Counted from the stretch's first letter, positions 1 through 9,107 are shown. The stretch: 50,330 nucleotides of DNA from Flavobacterium sp. (GCF_027533505.1 NZ_JAPZUB010000038.1:1-50330), one strand, 5' to 3'. Translations and numbers: made by a program. The notes: generated by a model not told the origin, from the letters alone.

Positions 1-129
1 TGGTATGCGCTAAAATCAATCATAAATGAAAGTCAAAGTCCGCTAAAGAAAACCGTGTTGTTAATAGCTACATCATTCTCCGCATGGTATGAATTTAAAA
101 ACATAATAAATTTACCGTATATTAATTAG
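1..129 (+). CDS. C-terminal end of an unknown gene (partial)
   Basis: Frame 1 is open from the first base to a TAG at 127-129, giving the last 42 residues of a protein that begins outside the window. The fragment has a basic stretch (SPLKKT), a short hydrophobic segment (VLLIATSF) and ends in NLPYIN. I do not recognise a family. It converges with the minus-strand sigma-factor genes, and the hairpin at 237-269 lies between them. It could be a chance open frame, because 42 codons without a stop is not rare. Confidence 0.4.
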   Translation, partial: WYALKSIINESQSPLKKTVLLIATSFSAWYEFKNIINLPYIN

Positions 130-236
130 ACCATAGCCATTGGTATTTATATGCATCTAATGTAATGCTTTTAAAATGAATAATTTAAATTATTACTCAA
201 AAAAATTCGCTTTTAAAAACAAGAAGGTAAAAGGAT

Positions 237-269
237 AAAAAAAATCCCGATAATGCACGTTATCGGGAT
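237..269 (-). terminator. Rho-independent terminator after the sigma-factor genes
   Basis: A perfect 10-bp inverted repeat (ATCCCGATAA / TTATCGGGAT, arms 244-253 and 260-269, 6-nt loop) is followed on the minus strand by a run of eight T. It lies 7 bp after the stop of the 47-residue gene, so it should end the transcript of the sigma factor and its companion. Confidence 0.85.
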
Positions 270-276
270 CATGAAT

Positions 277-420
277 TTAATTGGTAATCAGTTCGAAGTT
301 CATGCGGCTCGTTTTTACAATTTTCAAGGCTTTTGAATAATTCAGTAAAAACTGTACCGTTTCTTTTTTGGGCAGCCGTTTCGGAGTGGAAAAGGCTTTT
401 TGAGAGTAAAGTTTCGCCAT
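277..420 (-). CDS. Small basic protein (47 aa) downstream of the ECF sigma factor
   Basis: A 47-residue open frame starts at the ATG at 418-420, 55 bp after the sigma-factor stop, and ends just before a strong terminator. The protein is rich in Lys and Arg. It starts MAKLYSQKAF and has a C-terminal part reading LLNYSKALKIVK...MNFELITN. From memory, short proteins with this LLNYSKAL pattern follow the same sigma factor in other Flavobacteriaceae. I could not check that here. A longer frame in another register (TTG start near 469) covers the same bases but looks less protein-like. The role is unknown; co-transcription suggests a link to the sigma factor, perhaps as a modulator. Confidence 0.7.
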   Translation of the reverse strand: MAKLYSQKAFSTPKRLPKKETVQFLLNYSKALKIVKTSRMNFELITN

Positions 421-475
421 AGAGGTAAATTTGCGTGTTATTCCCATCTATAACGTTACCGTAGGTCAAATATTG

Positions 476-1060
476 TTAATTGGTTAAAATAATTTTATTT
501 TTTTCAATTACTTTTCGCAAGTTCATCAACGCATAGCGCATTCTTCCCAGCGCGGTATTGATGCTCACCCCTGTAATTTCAGCAATTTCATTGAAACTCA
601 GGTCTTGATAAATGCGCATCACCAAGACTTCTTTTTGGTCTGCGGGCAATTCCTGAATGATTCTTCTTAAATCCTCTTCAATGACCTGACTGATCATCAA
701 ACCTTCAATAGTTTTGGAATCGTCTTTTATCACTGAGAAGATTGAAAACTCCTCGGTATCGCGTACCAAAGGCATTTTCTTGTTTTTTCGAAAATGGTCC
801 ACAATAAGGTTGTGTGCAATGCGCATCACCCAAGGCAAAAACTTCCCCTCTTCGTTGTAGGCATTCGATTTCAACGTTTTAATGACCTTAATAAAGGTAT
901 CTTGAAAGATGTCGTCTGCTACATCCCGATCGGGTAACTTGGAATAGATAAATCCATAAATTTTGGATTGATGCCGGTTAATTAATATTGCCAAAGCATT
1001 TTCATTGCCTGCAATATACTGCTGTACTAAGACAGAATCGGTGAGATGAGTTGTAGCCAT
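476..1060 (-). CDS. ECF-type RNA polymerase sigma factor (RpoE-like)
   Basis: This 194-residue protein has the two-domain layout of extracytoplasmic-function sigma factors. Region 2 spans about residues 25-95, with the DIFQDTFIKVIKTL core-binding/-10 stretch, and region 4 spans about 125-187, with the helix-turn-helix LSFNEIAEITGVSINTALGR. It directs core RNA polymerase to a small promoter set in the cytoplasm; its regulon cannot be read from the sequence. A Bacteroidota-type promoter lies at 1156-1187, and the 47-residue gene follows it. No anti-sigma membrane protein is adjacent. It is not of the SusC-anti-sigma FecI type judging by neighbours, since no FecR or TonB receptor is near, so a direct role in the glucan locus is unlikely. 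Confidence 0.93.
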   Translation of the reverse strand: MATTHLTDSVLVQQYIAGNENALAILINRHQSKIYGFIYSKLPDRDVADDIFQDTFIKVIKTLKSNAYNEEGKFLPWVMRIAHNLIVDHFRKNKKMPLVRDTEEFSIFSVIKDDSKTIEGLMISQVIEEDLRRIIQELPADQKEVLVMRIYQDLSFNEIAEITGVSINTALGRMRYALMNLRKVIEKNKIILTN

Positions 1061-1155
1061 AGCGAACCCTTTTTAGTGATTTTTTTGTTTCTGTTGTCAA
1101 TCTAAAAAGTAGTTTTTTACGCTATAGGCAAAAGAATTTAGTGTTAAGTAATAGC

Positions 1156-1187
1156 CAAATTTACTATAATATTTTTTTAATATGCAA
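1156..1187 (-). promoter_or_regulatory. Promoter of the ECF sigma-factor gene
   Basis: Read on the minus strand, TAAATTTG (1156-1163) matches the Bacteroidota -7 consensus TAnnTTTG exactly. TTG at 1185-1187 sits 21 bp further upstream, as expected for the -33 element. The start codon is 96 bp downstream. Confidence 0.65.
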
Positions 1188-1218
1188 GTTTCTTTCGATA
1201 AATTAACATATTGAACCC

Positions 1219-1265
1219 AAAAATCCCAAAATAAAGCGGCAGAAACCACGTTACTTTGGGATTTA
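1219..1265 (-). terminator. Hairpin after the GH16 gene
   Basis: A perfect 10-bp inverted repeat (AAATCCCAAA at 1221-1230, TTTGGGATTT at 1255-1264) begins 20 bp after the stop of the secreted GH16 gene, the last gene of the glucan operon. The minus-strand T tract is short (five T), so termination may be moderate. Confidence 0.5.
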
Positions 1266-1284
1266 TTTTTTATGAAATTCGCTG

Positions 1285-2988
1285 CTATTGTTGGGTGACA
1301 ACCACTTTTTGGGTACGCTTCTGCCCTTCGGCATAAACGGTTACCAAATAGAGTCCGGGAGCTAGCGCTTGAATGGGAATGCGATCGGTAGCAGTGTACG
1401 CTGTTAATACCTCTTGTCCCATCATATCATGAATAGCCACTTTGTCAATGGGCAAAGACGCTTGTATGCGCAATTCTTGAGACGCTGGATTCAATACTTG
1501 AAACGATAATGCGTCGGGACTTGACAATTCTAAGGCGCAATTACTTCCCACCACATACGAGAAATAACGGGTCACCGAAAGGCCCCCAGCATACGCGAAC
1601 TTTACCGCGTAGTTTATCGTTGCTCCTGGGGTTTGCCCTGTTAATGTATACGTAAATGTTTGCCCCGTGGTATTGGTCATTTGAAACTCGGCAAATGGAC
1701 TTTGACGCCACAACAAGGCCACCAAGCCAACGCGACCTGTATCCAACAGTTCAAAAGTGATACGAACATCGGTTCCAAAGGTTTCAAACAAATAATTGTA
1801 TCCTGTGGTAAACGTCCCTTGTTGTGCTTCATTACTGCTCCCCGCGCAACCCTGAACGGGCACGGTGGAGGCATTTACTTGCTGCGGATTATTGGCGGCT
1901 TGATTTCCACTGGCATCCGAAGCCGTAATCGTGAAAGTATACGGCGTATTGGGGGTAAGGTTAGCTATCGTCACCGAACGTTGTTGCCCCGACGTACCAA
2001 ATACCGTTTGAGGCGTTCCACCCGGATAGGTAATTGTGTAGGAAACTGTACCCGAATTATCGGTGGCATTCAATAACAATTGGATGGTTGAACTCGTCAC
2101 AGCCCCCACAGATGCCGTAAAATTGAGCGGTGCTATGGTATCCGGGACCGTATTTTGGTAAACACGAACATAGTCAATAATCATTGAGGTTTGTGTATAA
2201 TTGGCGGGAATACTGCCTGCAAATCCACCCATAGCAATGTTTAACAGCAGGTATTGTTCGGCGTTGAACGGCCAAGTACTTGCATTTTTAATTGCTGGAT
2301 TATAGGTATAATACGCCACGCCATCTAACAAAAATGTAATTTGATTGGGCGACCAATTCATGGAATACACATGGTAGTTTTGGGCGATATCGGAGGCTTG
2401 AATGCCGCCTTTGTTGATGGTATTTCCAAAAGAGGAGGGCGTATGAATCGCGGCACCGATGTAATTTAGCGGTTGATTGGGGAAAATTCCATGCTCCATG
2501 ATATCAATTTCGCCACAGGCCGGCCAATTGGTATTGCCATACACGGCATCAAAAAATCCGCCGTCTTCATTGATATTGCGTCCCAACAACCACAGGGCTG
2601 GCCATGTTCCTTGTGCATTGGGTGCTTTGGCACGAATGTCCACACGCCCGTAGGTGAAGGCAAATTTTGAATTGAGTCGTGCTGAAGTAAATAATTTCGT
2701 CACGTTTTGATCGGTAAAGGTTTCCCGTTTGGCCACGATGTGTAAATTGCCATTGGAGACAAACGAATTATCCAGTCGGTTGGTGTAGTGTTGCACCTCG
2801 CCATTGTACCAATTTCCGCCGGGGGGAATTTGAGTTTGATGGTGCCATTTGGTACTGTTCACGGCTCCGTTGGTATCAAACTCATCCGACCAGACCAAAT
2901 CATTATAAATAACATCCAGTTGGGCGTAACCCGTTTGAAACAAAGCCAAAAGGCTCCATAGTAGCAGAGAATTTAATTTTCTTTTCAT
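1285..2988 (-). CDS. T9SS-secreted GH16 beta-1,3-glucanase (laminarinase type)
   Basis: This 567-residue protein is predicted to cut beta-1,3-glucan outside the cell. A signal peptide (about 1-22, ending GYAQ) is followed by a GH16 jelly-roll at about 28-278 with the catalytic motif GEIDIME (nucleophile E160, acid/base E165). After that come an FN3-like domain (about 284-375), a beta-rich domain of unknown type (about 380-485) and a T9SS type A sorting tail (about 495-567). I start it at the ATG at 2986-2988. The open frame runs 34 codons further upstream, but that part overlaps the preceding gene and would spoil the signal peptide. It is the last gene of the operon, 26 bp after the GH17 gene. 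Confidence 0.92.
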   Translation of the reverse strand: MKRKLNSLLLWSLLALFQTGYAQLDVIYNDLVWSDEFDTNGAVNSTKWHHQTQIPPGGNWYNGEVQHYTNRLDNSFVSNGNLHIVAKRETFTDQNVTKLFTSARLNSKFAFTYGRVDIRAKAPNAQGTWPALWLLGRNINEDGGFFDAVYGNTNWPACGEIDIMEHGIFPNQPLNYIGAAIHTPSSFGNTINKGGIQASDIAQNYHVYSMNWSPNQITFLLDGVAYYTYNPAIKNASTWPFNAEQYLLLNIAMGGFAGSIPANYTQTSMIIDYVRVYQNTVPDTIAPLNFTASVGAVTSSTIQLLLNATDNSGTVSYTITYPGGTPQTVFGTSGQQRSVTIANLTPNTPYTFTITASDASGNQAANNPQQVNASTVPVQGCAGSSNEAQQGTFTTGYNYLFETFGTDVRITFELLDTGRVGLVALLWRQSPFAEFQMTNTTGQTFTYTLTGQTPGATINYAVKFAYAGGLSVTRYFSYVVGSNCALELSSPDALSFQVLNPASQELRIQASLPIDKVAIHDMMGQEVLTAYTATDRIPIQALAPGLYLVTVYAEGQKRTQKVVVTQQ

Positions 2989-3014
2989 AGCCTTTTTGAT
3001 ATTTTGGGGTGAAG

Positions 3015-3956
3015 TTAAAATTTCAATTGTTCCTGGGAATCCCAAAGTCCCCAATAAGCGCCCACATCGCCTTCCGCCCCTACTTTCCACGATTCATCAA
3101 AGGAGGAAAAGTAATACATTGGAATTTGTGCCTCACGAGCCCAGTGTTGTGCTTCAATAAAATAACGCATGGCATTTTCTTCGGAAGCCACAGCACCTCG
3201 TAACGCACCGCCCGCACTCGGCCAGCCGGTTTCGGTTATGATCACGGGTTTCCCCTTCCCCGCCGCTTTGGCTCCATAATACATACTTTGCATGTGTGAA
3301 AGGGCGTATTCAATGGGACAGCCCTCCCAGTAGGGATAGCAATTGGCCAATACCACATCGCACACTTCCGTGAGGGCGGGTCGATGCGAAAATTCGTAAT
3401 ACGCATCAACATATCCCACAGGAATTGAGGGGGGCAGGGCTTCGCGTACCCTAAGAATGTAGGCGATTAACTGTTCTTCGGTAAGGTCATTGCGATACAA
3501 GACCTCATTTCCCACTGCGGCAATGGTCACACAACCTTCTTGCGCCAAAGTAATCAAGGAAGCAATCTCGCGTTCATTTTTTTCCAAATCGGGTCCCAAC
3601 CATGCGCCTACTAGAGTTTGCATTCCATTTTGGTGGGCGATGCGTGGAATATGTTCGTTGCCTTCAATCGTTGAAAACGAGCGAATTGCTTTGACATAGG
3701 GTTTTAATAGTTGAATACGTCGGTTAACTTGTTCGGCATCAATGGAGTCTCCGGGACGTTGTCCTTCGGCATAAAGACTGAAGCAGATGCCGTAAATACC
3801 TTGCTGAAGTGTTTCTCTCCAAAACGATTTTAACTCCCTTTGAGCTACTTCAGCAAATTTGATATCAAGGGATTTATACTCTTGAATAGCATGTATTGCA
3901 TTCCATTCGCTGTTGAATTCGTTTAACGAAAAATGATGTCCTTCTCTAAATGACAT
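3015..3956 (-). CDS. Soluble GH17 glucanase or transglycosylase
   Basis: This 313-residue protein is a single GH17 (TIM-barrel) domain with no signal peptide, so it probably acts in the cytoplasm on imported beta-glucan oligosaccharides. The acid/base motif AAVGNE gives E151 and the nucleophile motif TETGWPS gives E242. The conserved SSFDESWK stretch lies at about 284-291. It closely resembles the GH17 half of the neighbouring MFS fusion (IAAVGNEVL, VDAYY.F, ETGWPS and FSSFDE are shared), which suggests a local duplication. It starts 10 bp after the fusion gene ends and is surely co-transcribed. Family members either hydrolyse beta-1,3-glucan or transfer glucan chains; which applies here cannot be told. 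Confidence 0.88.
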   Translation of the reverse strand: MSFREGHHFSLNEFNSEWNAIHAIQEYKSLDIKFAEVAQRELKSFWRETLQQGIYGICFSLYAEGQRPGDSIDAEQVNRRIQLLKPYVKAIRSFSTIEGNEHIPRIAHQNGMQTLVGAWLGPDLEKNEREIASLITLAQEGCVTIAAVGNEVLYRNDLTEEQLIAYILRVREALPPSIPVGYVDAYYEFSHRPALTEVCDVVLANCYPYWEGCPIEYALSHMQSMYYGAKAAGKGKPVIITETGWPSAGGALRGAVASEENAMRYFIEAQHWAREAQIPMYYFSSFDESWKVGAEGDVGAYWGLWDSQEQLKF

Positions 3957-3966
3957 AATAACTTTA

Positions 3967-6312
3967 TTAGAATTTTACTTTCTCATTTTTGTCCCAAATC
4001 CCCCAAGCGGTTCCCACTTCACCTTCTTGTTCTACTTTCCACATTTCATCAAAAGAAGAAAAGTGAAATACGTCGATATGGTGTTGGTTTGCCCATTTTT
4101 GAGAGGCTAAGAAATATTTCATGGCGTTCATTTCTGAGGGAATTGCTTCACTAACGGTCTCTCCTTTACTGGGCCACCCCGTTTCAGCGATAATGATTTT
4201 CTTTCCTTGTGCCACCTTTTGCGTCATTTCTAGCATATTTTCTAGATAGGAAACGGCATAATCATTATTGGCGCCCTCCCAAAAAGGGTAAAAATTAACG
4301 AGCAATACATCACAACTCGAAATTAAATGTGGTCGATCTAAAAATTGGTAATATGCATCAACGCAACCCACAGGAATATCGGGTAAGGCCTCTTTAACGC
4401 GTTTGATATAAGCCATTAGCTCTTGTTCTGAAATTTCGTCTCGGTGCAACACCTCGTTTCCAACGGCTGCAATGTCAACCAAACCTGATTTTCCGAGTTT
4501 GATTAGTGTTTCAATTTCAATTTCGTTTCGTTCTTTGTTGTTACTAATCCAGGCGCCAACCATTGTTTTCAACCCTTTCTGTTGGGCTATTTGGGGAATT
4601 AATTCGTTGCCCTCCGAACACGAAAAAGACCGCACCCAATGGGTATAGGGAGCAATAATGTCGATGCGTCGTTGAATTTGATCTTCGGTTAGAATATCAC
4701 CGGCTTTTTGATTTTCGAGATAGGGACTGAAACACAATCCGTGCAATCCATAATGTAACGTATCCGCAAAAAGTGCTCTTAATTCGGTTTCGCTTTTACG
4801 GTTCAATTCCTGATCCACTTTGGTATTGATGGAACCACTTTTGAGCAATGACACCAATTTTCCTGAAAGATAAGCTGAAGAATAATTTTTAGGTTTTTCT
4901 TTTCGTTGATCTAACACCGCTCGCACTTCTCTGGATTTGGCTTCATCGATATCGTAATCTTTCATGACCCAAATGGCGACTGAAGTCCCTAAAATAGGAA
5001 TCCCCACAAAGAAAATGCGCAACCAAAACATGGTTTCATCGGTTTGCGTCGCTGCGTTGGATTGAAAAGCCACCAAAGAGAGAATTAAGCCACTCAACAA
5101 TCCCGCCACGGCGGTGCCAAATTTTACCATCCACCAGTAAATCGCGCCCAAAGTTCCTTCCCTTCTTTTGCCTGTATTGAGTTCGTCAATATCAATCACG
5201 TCGGAGGTCATGGACATCATTAAGGTAAATAAACTCCCTATTCCGAAGGAGAAAAAAGGTAAGGCAAACAGAAAAAGGTAGGGTTTACCGGGCACAAACA
5301 ACAAGTACAGTAAAATGTATCCGATGACTGAAATTCCCTGAGAAACCAAAAAAGCTTTCTTTTTACCCATTTTCTTGGACATCAAAGCCACAATAGGAAT
5401 CACCACTAAGGTCGTAATCAGGGCTCCCACACAACCGAATAAGGTAGGCCATAAACCAAACCCATTTTCATTGCCTTTAAACAGGTAATATTTAATAATG
5501 AAGTATGAAAATCCGGCTGTCGTCTGGAAAGCATTAAAAATTAAAAACGTGGCAATACAAATTTTCCGAAAGGGTTTGATTTCAATCGATGCCTTTAATC
5601 CCTCTTTTATTTCGCCAAAACTTCCGAGTATACCCTTAAAATCGATGGGGCTGTACTTTTCATTTAGCGTGGATTTACTGGGAATAAAAAGAGCGGGAAT
5701 GGCTGCTAAAATAGCACAACCAATAGCTACATAAACAGCCAATGTTCGTACCGCAACATCACTTGAGGGAAATAAGGTTTTATCGGCCATGATTACCCAA
5801 AACCAAGGCGCTACCACCCATGCCAATTGACCTATAAGCTGGGACGTGGCCATAATATTGGTCCGTTCATGAAAATCGTCGCTCATTTCATAGCCCATGG
5901 CAACATACGGGATACTAAAAATGGTCAATCCCGAGTAAAAAATCAATGAAACAATCAAAAAGTACCAAAAATTATAGGTGACTCCGTTTTCGGCATACAA
6001 TTGCCACATGAGCGCAAAGGAAATTCCTAAAATAATGGCGCCGGCCAAAACATATTGCCGTCTTCGACCCCATTTCGATTTTGTATTATCGCTTACATAG
6101 CCCATTATCAAATCAAACAACGCATCGTAAAACTTTGGGATAAAATACGTTAAACCCAGTAGCAATCCGCTAAATCCAATATTTTCAATCAACACAACGG
6201 TGAAAATTCCAATCATGGCGGGAAACATTTGATTTGCAAGCATACCTAATCCGAAGGCGATTTTTTGCCCTAGGGGTACCTTCCCAGATGGTGTTGAATT
6301 TATAGTTGACAT
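3967..6312 (-). CDS. MFS sugar:cation symporter (GPH/MelB type) fused to a GH17 domain
   Basis: This 781-residue protein joins two usually separate functions. Residues about 10-455 are an MFS transporter of the glycoside-pentoside-hexuronide family, with many membrane segments and the loop motif MGYVSDNTKSKWGRRR at 70-85. A charged linker (about 456-510) leads to a GH17 domain (about 511-781) with acid/base E620 (VGNEV) and nucleophile E710 (AETGWPS). Because MFS C-termini are cytoplasmic, the GH17 part should sit at the inner face of the membrane and process beta-glucan oligosaccharides as they arrive. There is no frameshift or internal stop between the halves. It lies between the GH30 gene (26 bp before) and its GH17 paralogue (10 bp after). 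Confidence 0.92.
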   Translation of the reverse strand: MSTINSTPSGKVPLGQKIAFGLGMLANQMFPAMIGIFTVVLIENIGFSGLLLGLTYFIPKFYDALFDLIMGYVSDNTKSKWGRRRQYVLAGAIILGISFALMWQLYAENGVTYNFWYFLIVSLIFYSGLTIFSIPYVAMGYEMSDDFHERTNIMATSQLIGQLAWVVAPWFWVIMADKTLFPSSDVAVRTLAVYVAIGCAILAAIPALFIPSKSTLNEKYSPIDFKGILGSFGEIKEGLKASIEIKPFRKICIATFLIFNAFQTTAGFSYFIIKYYLFKGNENGFGLWPTLFGCVGALITTLVVIPIVALMSKKMGKKKAFLVSQGISVIGYILLYLLFVPGKPYLFLFALPFFSFGIGSLFTLMMSMTSDVIDIDELNTGKRREGTLGAIYWWMVKFGTAVAGLLSGLILSLVAFQSNAATQTDETMFWLRIFFVGIPILGTSVAIWVMKDYDIDEAKSREVRAVLDQRKEKPKNYSSAYLSGKLVSLLKSGSINTKVDQELNRKSETELRALFADTLHYGLHGLCFSPYLENQKAGDILTEDQIQRRIDIIAPYTHWVRSFSCSEGNELIPQIAQQKGLKTMVGAWISNNKERNEIEIETLIKLGKSGLVDIAAVGNEVLHRDEISEQELMAYIKRVKEALPDIPVGCVDAYYQFLDRPHLISSCDVLLVNFYPFWEGANNDYAVSYLENMLEMTQKVAQGKKIIIAETGWPSKGETVSEAIPSEMNAMKYFLASQKWANQHHIDVFHFSSFDEMWKVEQEGEVGTAWGIWDKNEKVKF

Positions 6313-6338
6313 AATGCTTTTGTTTATAAGTTAGTGTC

Positions 6339-7853
6339 TTAGTTTGGTTTGATTACTATGGTTTGTAGTGCTTCTTTATCAATTGAAATCATTGTTTTTT
6401 GATGATTCAATTCAATAGAAATTGTTTGTTTGTTTGCGGTTGGATTAAAAATGGCCACCGCTATCGATCCATCTGGATTTTGAACAGCGGTACTCATCAA
6501 TTCGTGTGGGGATTGGCTGCAACCAATACGTACACTTCCTGGACGCATGAATTTGCTAAAATGCGCCATGACATAATACAGTGGCGTTTTGTATACCTCA
6601 TCGGTTTGAGGATCGGCAATAATAGGTGCTACACACCAGTTTTTGAACCAATTGGGACCTCCTTGGCGATCGAGTATCATGTTCCAATCAATCCAACCGT
6701 CGACCCAATTGTTTAAACATCCAATGATATCGGTGGCATAACGATGCACGGGAGCATACTTAGGATGCAAATGTTTTTCTTGCGGTGAAGCCCAATCCCA
6801 ACCCCTATCGGTGGCTTCTTTTTTCCAATACCAAGCATCATCTTTCCAATGTGGGACTTCTGAATCAACACAGCCCTCGGTTTCAATCAAATATTTGGAA
6901 GGTGCTTTTTGATGGGCATATTGCAATGCTTTGGGGAAATAATCATAGGTACTTTCATACCAATGGATTGCAGTTCCTGCAAAATACTTTGCGGTAGCTT
7001 CATTGCGAAACATGGCATCTACCCATTCGGGTAATCCGGCTCGGTTTTGATCGTATCCTAAAATATTGACCTTACCCCAACCCTCTTGCTCCAAATGGGG
7101 TCCGAGGTAGTGTTGTACAAATTGCGTCATTTCTTCGGGCGAAAACAAGGTACTTTCCCAGTTATTTCCGTTGCCATGCGGCTCATTTATAACTGTTACG
7201 CCCCAAATAGGAATTCCTTCAGCTTGGTAAGCGGTAAGATATTTTGAAAAATACAAGGCAAAAGCCGGTTGATATTCGGGTAATAATTTGCCCCCTACAT
7301 AACTTTTATTGTCTTTCATCCACGGGGGACAGGTCCAAGGCGAAGCGATGATTTTAAATCCATCCTTAGTTATCGCTTGGGCTGCTTTAATCATGGGAAT
7401 CAAATCGGCGCGATCGGGTTGAATGGTAAATTGTTTCAAATCGACATCGCCTTCTACCGGAGCGTAGGTATAATTCTGCCGCGAAAAATCACAGGAAGCC
7501 ATATGGGTTCGCGTCAATGAATAGTGTGCCCCTTCCGCACTAAAATACGCTTCCAATACCATTTTTTGGTTGGCCGGACTTAACCCGTGAAGGACCGATG
7601 CAGCCGCTTCGGTAAACGATCCGCCAAATCCCGTAATGGTTTGAAAACGTTCTTCGGGATGAAGAACAATGGTAATCGGTGTTGAAGGGATAGGTTCAAA
7701 TGTGTTTACGAGTGTCAAAGCATTTCCTTGCGCCGACGTTTCATAAACCGTACACGCTAATTTTTGACTTCCCGCACAACTGAGTAATGTAGCCATAAAA
7801 CAGTACATGGAAAAAATTAAACAACGGTGATATGTAGGACAAAAAGACTTCAT
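6339..7853 (-). CDS. GH30 glycosidase lipoprotein, probable beta-1,6-glucanase
   Basis: This 504-residue protein has an N-terminal signal with a lipobox (TLLSC, lipidated Cys26) and a GH30 catalytic domain over about residues 60-430, followed by a C-terminal beta domain. Family features are GFGGSFTEAAA (about 75-85), ASPWTCPPWMK, the acid/base VINEP (E224) and the nucleophile region IETEGC (most likely E326). GH30 enzymes act on beta-1,6-glucan, glucosylceramide or xylan. Next to GH16, GH17 and a glucan phosphorylase, removal of beta-1,6 branches from laminarin-like glucan is the best fit. The ATG directly abuts the stop of the upstream GH17 gene, which suggests coupled translation. It probably sits in the outer membrane. 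Confidence 0.9.
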   Translation of the reverse strand: MKSFCPTYHRCLIFSMYCFMATLLSCAGSQKLACTVYETSAQGNALTLVNTFEPIPSTPITIVLHPEERFQTITGFGGSFTEAAASVLHGLSPANQKMVLEAYFSAEGAHYSLTRTHMASCDFSRQNYTYAPVEGDVDLKQFTIQPDRADLIPMIKAAQAITKDGFKIIASPWTCPPWMKDNKSYVGGKLLPEYQPAFALYFSKYLTAYQAEGIPIWGVTVINEPHGNGNNWESTLFSPEEMTQFVQHYLGPHLEQEGWGKVNILGYDQNRAGLPEWVDAMFRNEATAKYFAGTAIHWYESTYDYFPKALQYAHQKAPSKYLIETEGCVDSEVPHWKDDAWYWKKEATDRGWDWASPQEKHLHPKYAPVHRYATDIIGCLNNWVDGWIDWNMILDRQGGPNWFKNWCVAPIIADPQTDEVYKTPLYYVMAHFSKFMRPGSVRIGCSQSPHELMSTAVQNPDGSIAVAIFNPTANKQTISIELNHQKTMISIDKEALQTIVIKPN

Positions 7854-9107
7854 TTAGCGTTGCATTTCAGGAATTTGAGGAAGTTTTACCTCTTGCATAA
7901 GGGTTGAAAGATTCCCTTGGTAGGTTTTAGTAATCGAACGGCCATTGCGTTGTAATCCATTGAACACTCCTTGATCAACCAAAGGCCAGAGCGCATACTT
8001 TGCCTGCCCTTCTAAGGTGAACAAGCCAAAATGATTTTCGGATCCCCCAGGGTTTTGGGCATCTTTCCAATGTTCATCGAAAGCCTCGAAGTAAAAACAA
8101 GCAATCTTTTCGCGGGTCGTCCATTCGCGAATCGCTTGGTAATACTTCCCCGATTTATATTCATCCGTGGCACGCGACCCCGAAGCGCCGTACTGTTCGT
8201 TGGAGTATGTTGCCCAACCCGTTTCGCCAATATGCACGGGTTTTTGCGCTCCCGTGGATTGCATATACCGCACTACGGCTTGGTATTGTGCTTGGGCGTA
8301 GCGTACCGACTTGTACATCAGTGAGTCGACTTGTGTTGGTAAGGACAATGTTTGTTCTTTGTCGGTCACACCCCAAAAAACAGGATTGTAATGGGTATCG
8401 TGCATGGGATAGGTGTGCAACGAAATGTAATCTACGGCATGAATTAAAGCGTTCAAATCGGCGTTGTGATATACGCTGTCCCCGCCACCCCACGAGGCAA
8501 AATTATCGGAAGACGTAATCCATAACGAAGCGGGAAGTTTCCCCTCTTTTTTAAGCGATTGCAAATAATTGACCCATTTCAAAATGATCTTAGGGGTAAC
8601 ATAATACGCTGAGGCCCAATGCACCATCGCTTCATTCCCTACCGCAATAATTTTTACAATTTCGGGATAGGCCTGCGTTAGTCGCACCGCCTCCGCAATT
8701 TCAACCGCATTACGTTCACTCTCTTCCTGATGAATCGGCGGAGCAGTTGTCCAAGCATTTTTACAATCGATCCAAGCGCCCAACATCACATACATTTCAA
8801 AACGGGGTTGCTCTTTCTGGAGTTCCCGAATCGCTTGTAAGAGGTGTTCTGCTTCGGCATAATGCACATTGTACGTACGCAAGATTTTGATTTTCATGGC
8901 GGCCAATATTTGCAAATCCTCTTTGATTTCGGCGACTGTTGGCACTTGATCACGCGTGGTTGTGCGATACCCACCGTAACAAAGTGCGGGATAGTCTGGA
9001 TTTCCTAATAGTTCAGCTGCAGTCATAGCAATACGTTTATTTTCAATAGGTTTTGAGGCACACGAGAGCAAACAAAGCAATCCCAAAAAACCACTTATTC
9101 GTTTCAT
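7854..9107 (-). CDS. GH17 lipoprotein, beta-glucan glucosidase or transglycosylase
   Basis: This 417-residue protein has a lipoprotein signal (CLLSC, Cys16) and a GH17-like domain over about residues 35-385. The acid/base motif AVGNE gives E159 and the nucleophile motif GETGW gives E295; an AFDEHWK stretch follows, like FDE.WK in the other two GH17 copies. It is clearly more distant from those two than they are from each other. As an envelope lipoprotein it should act on glucan oligosaccharides before inner-membrane transport. Its ATG overlaps the phosphorylase stop by 4 bp (ATGA), and its own stop abuts the GH30 start, so three genes are tightly coupled. Confidence 0.88.
   Translation of the reverse strand: MKRISGFLGLLCLLSCASKPIENKRIAMTAAELLGNPDYPALCYGGYRTTTRDQVPTVAEIKEDLQILAAMKIKILRTYNVHYAEAEHLLQAIRELQKEQPRFEMYVMLGAWIDCKNAWTTAPPIHQEESERNAVEIAEAVRLTQAYPEIVKIIAVGNEAMVHWASAYYVTPKIILKWVNYLQSLKKEGKLPASLWITSSDNFASWGGGDSVYHNADLNALIHAVDYISLHTYPMHDTHYNPVFWGVTDKEQTLSLPTQVDSLMYKSVRYAQAQYQAVVRYMQSTGAQKPVHIGETGWATYSNEQYGASGSRATDEYKSGKYYQAIREWTTREKIACFYFEAFDEHWKDAQNPGGSENHFGLFTLEGQAKYALWPLVDQGVFNGLQRNGRSITKTYQGNLSTLMQEVKLPQIPEMQR

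Noticed and set aside
269..469. 66-codon minus-strand ORF with TTG start
   Set aside because: It overlaps the 47-residue ATG gene in another frame; that gene has better composition and ends right before the terminator.
8012..8518. Cluster of four overlapping ORFs on both strands inside the GH17 lipoprotein gene
   Set aside because: All lie within a gene with clear catalytic motifs; their translations are low-complexity or Arg/Cys-rich and show no family.
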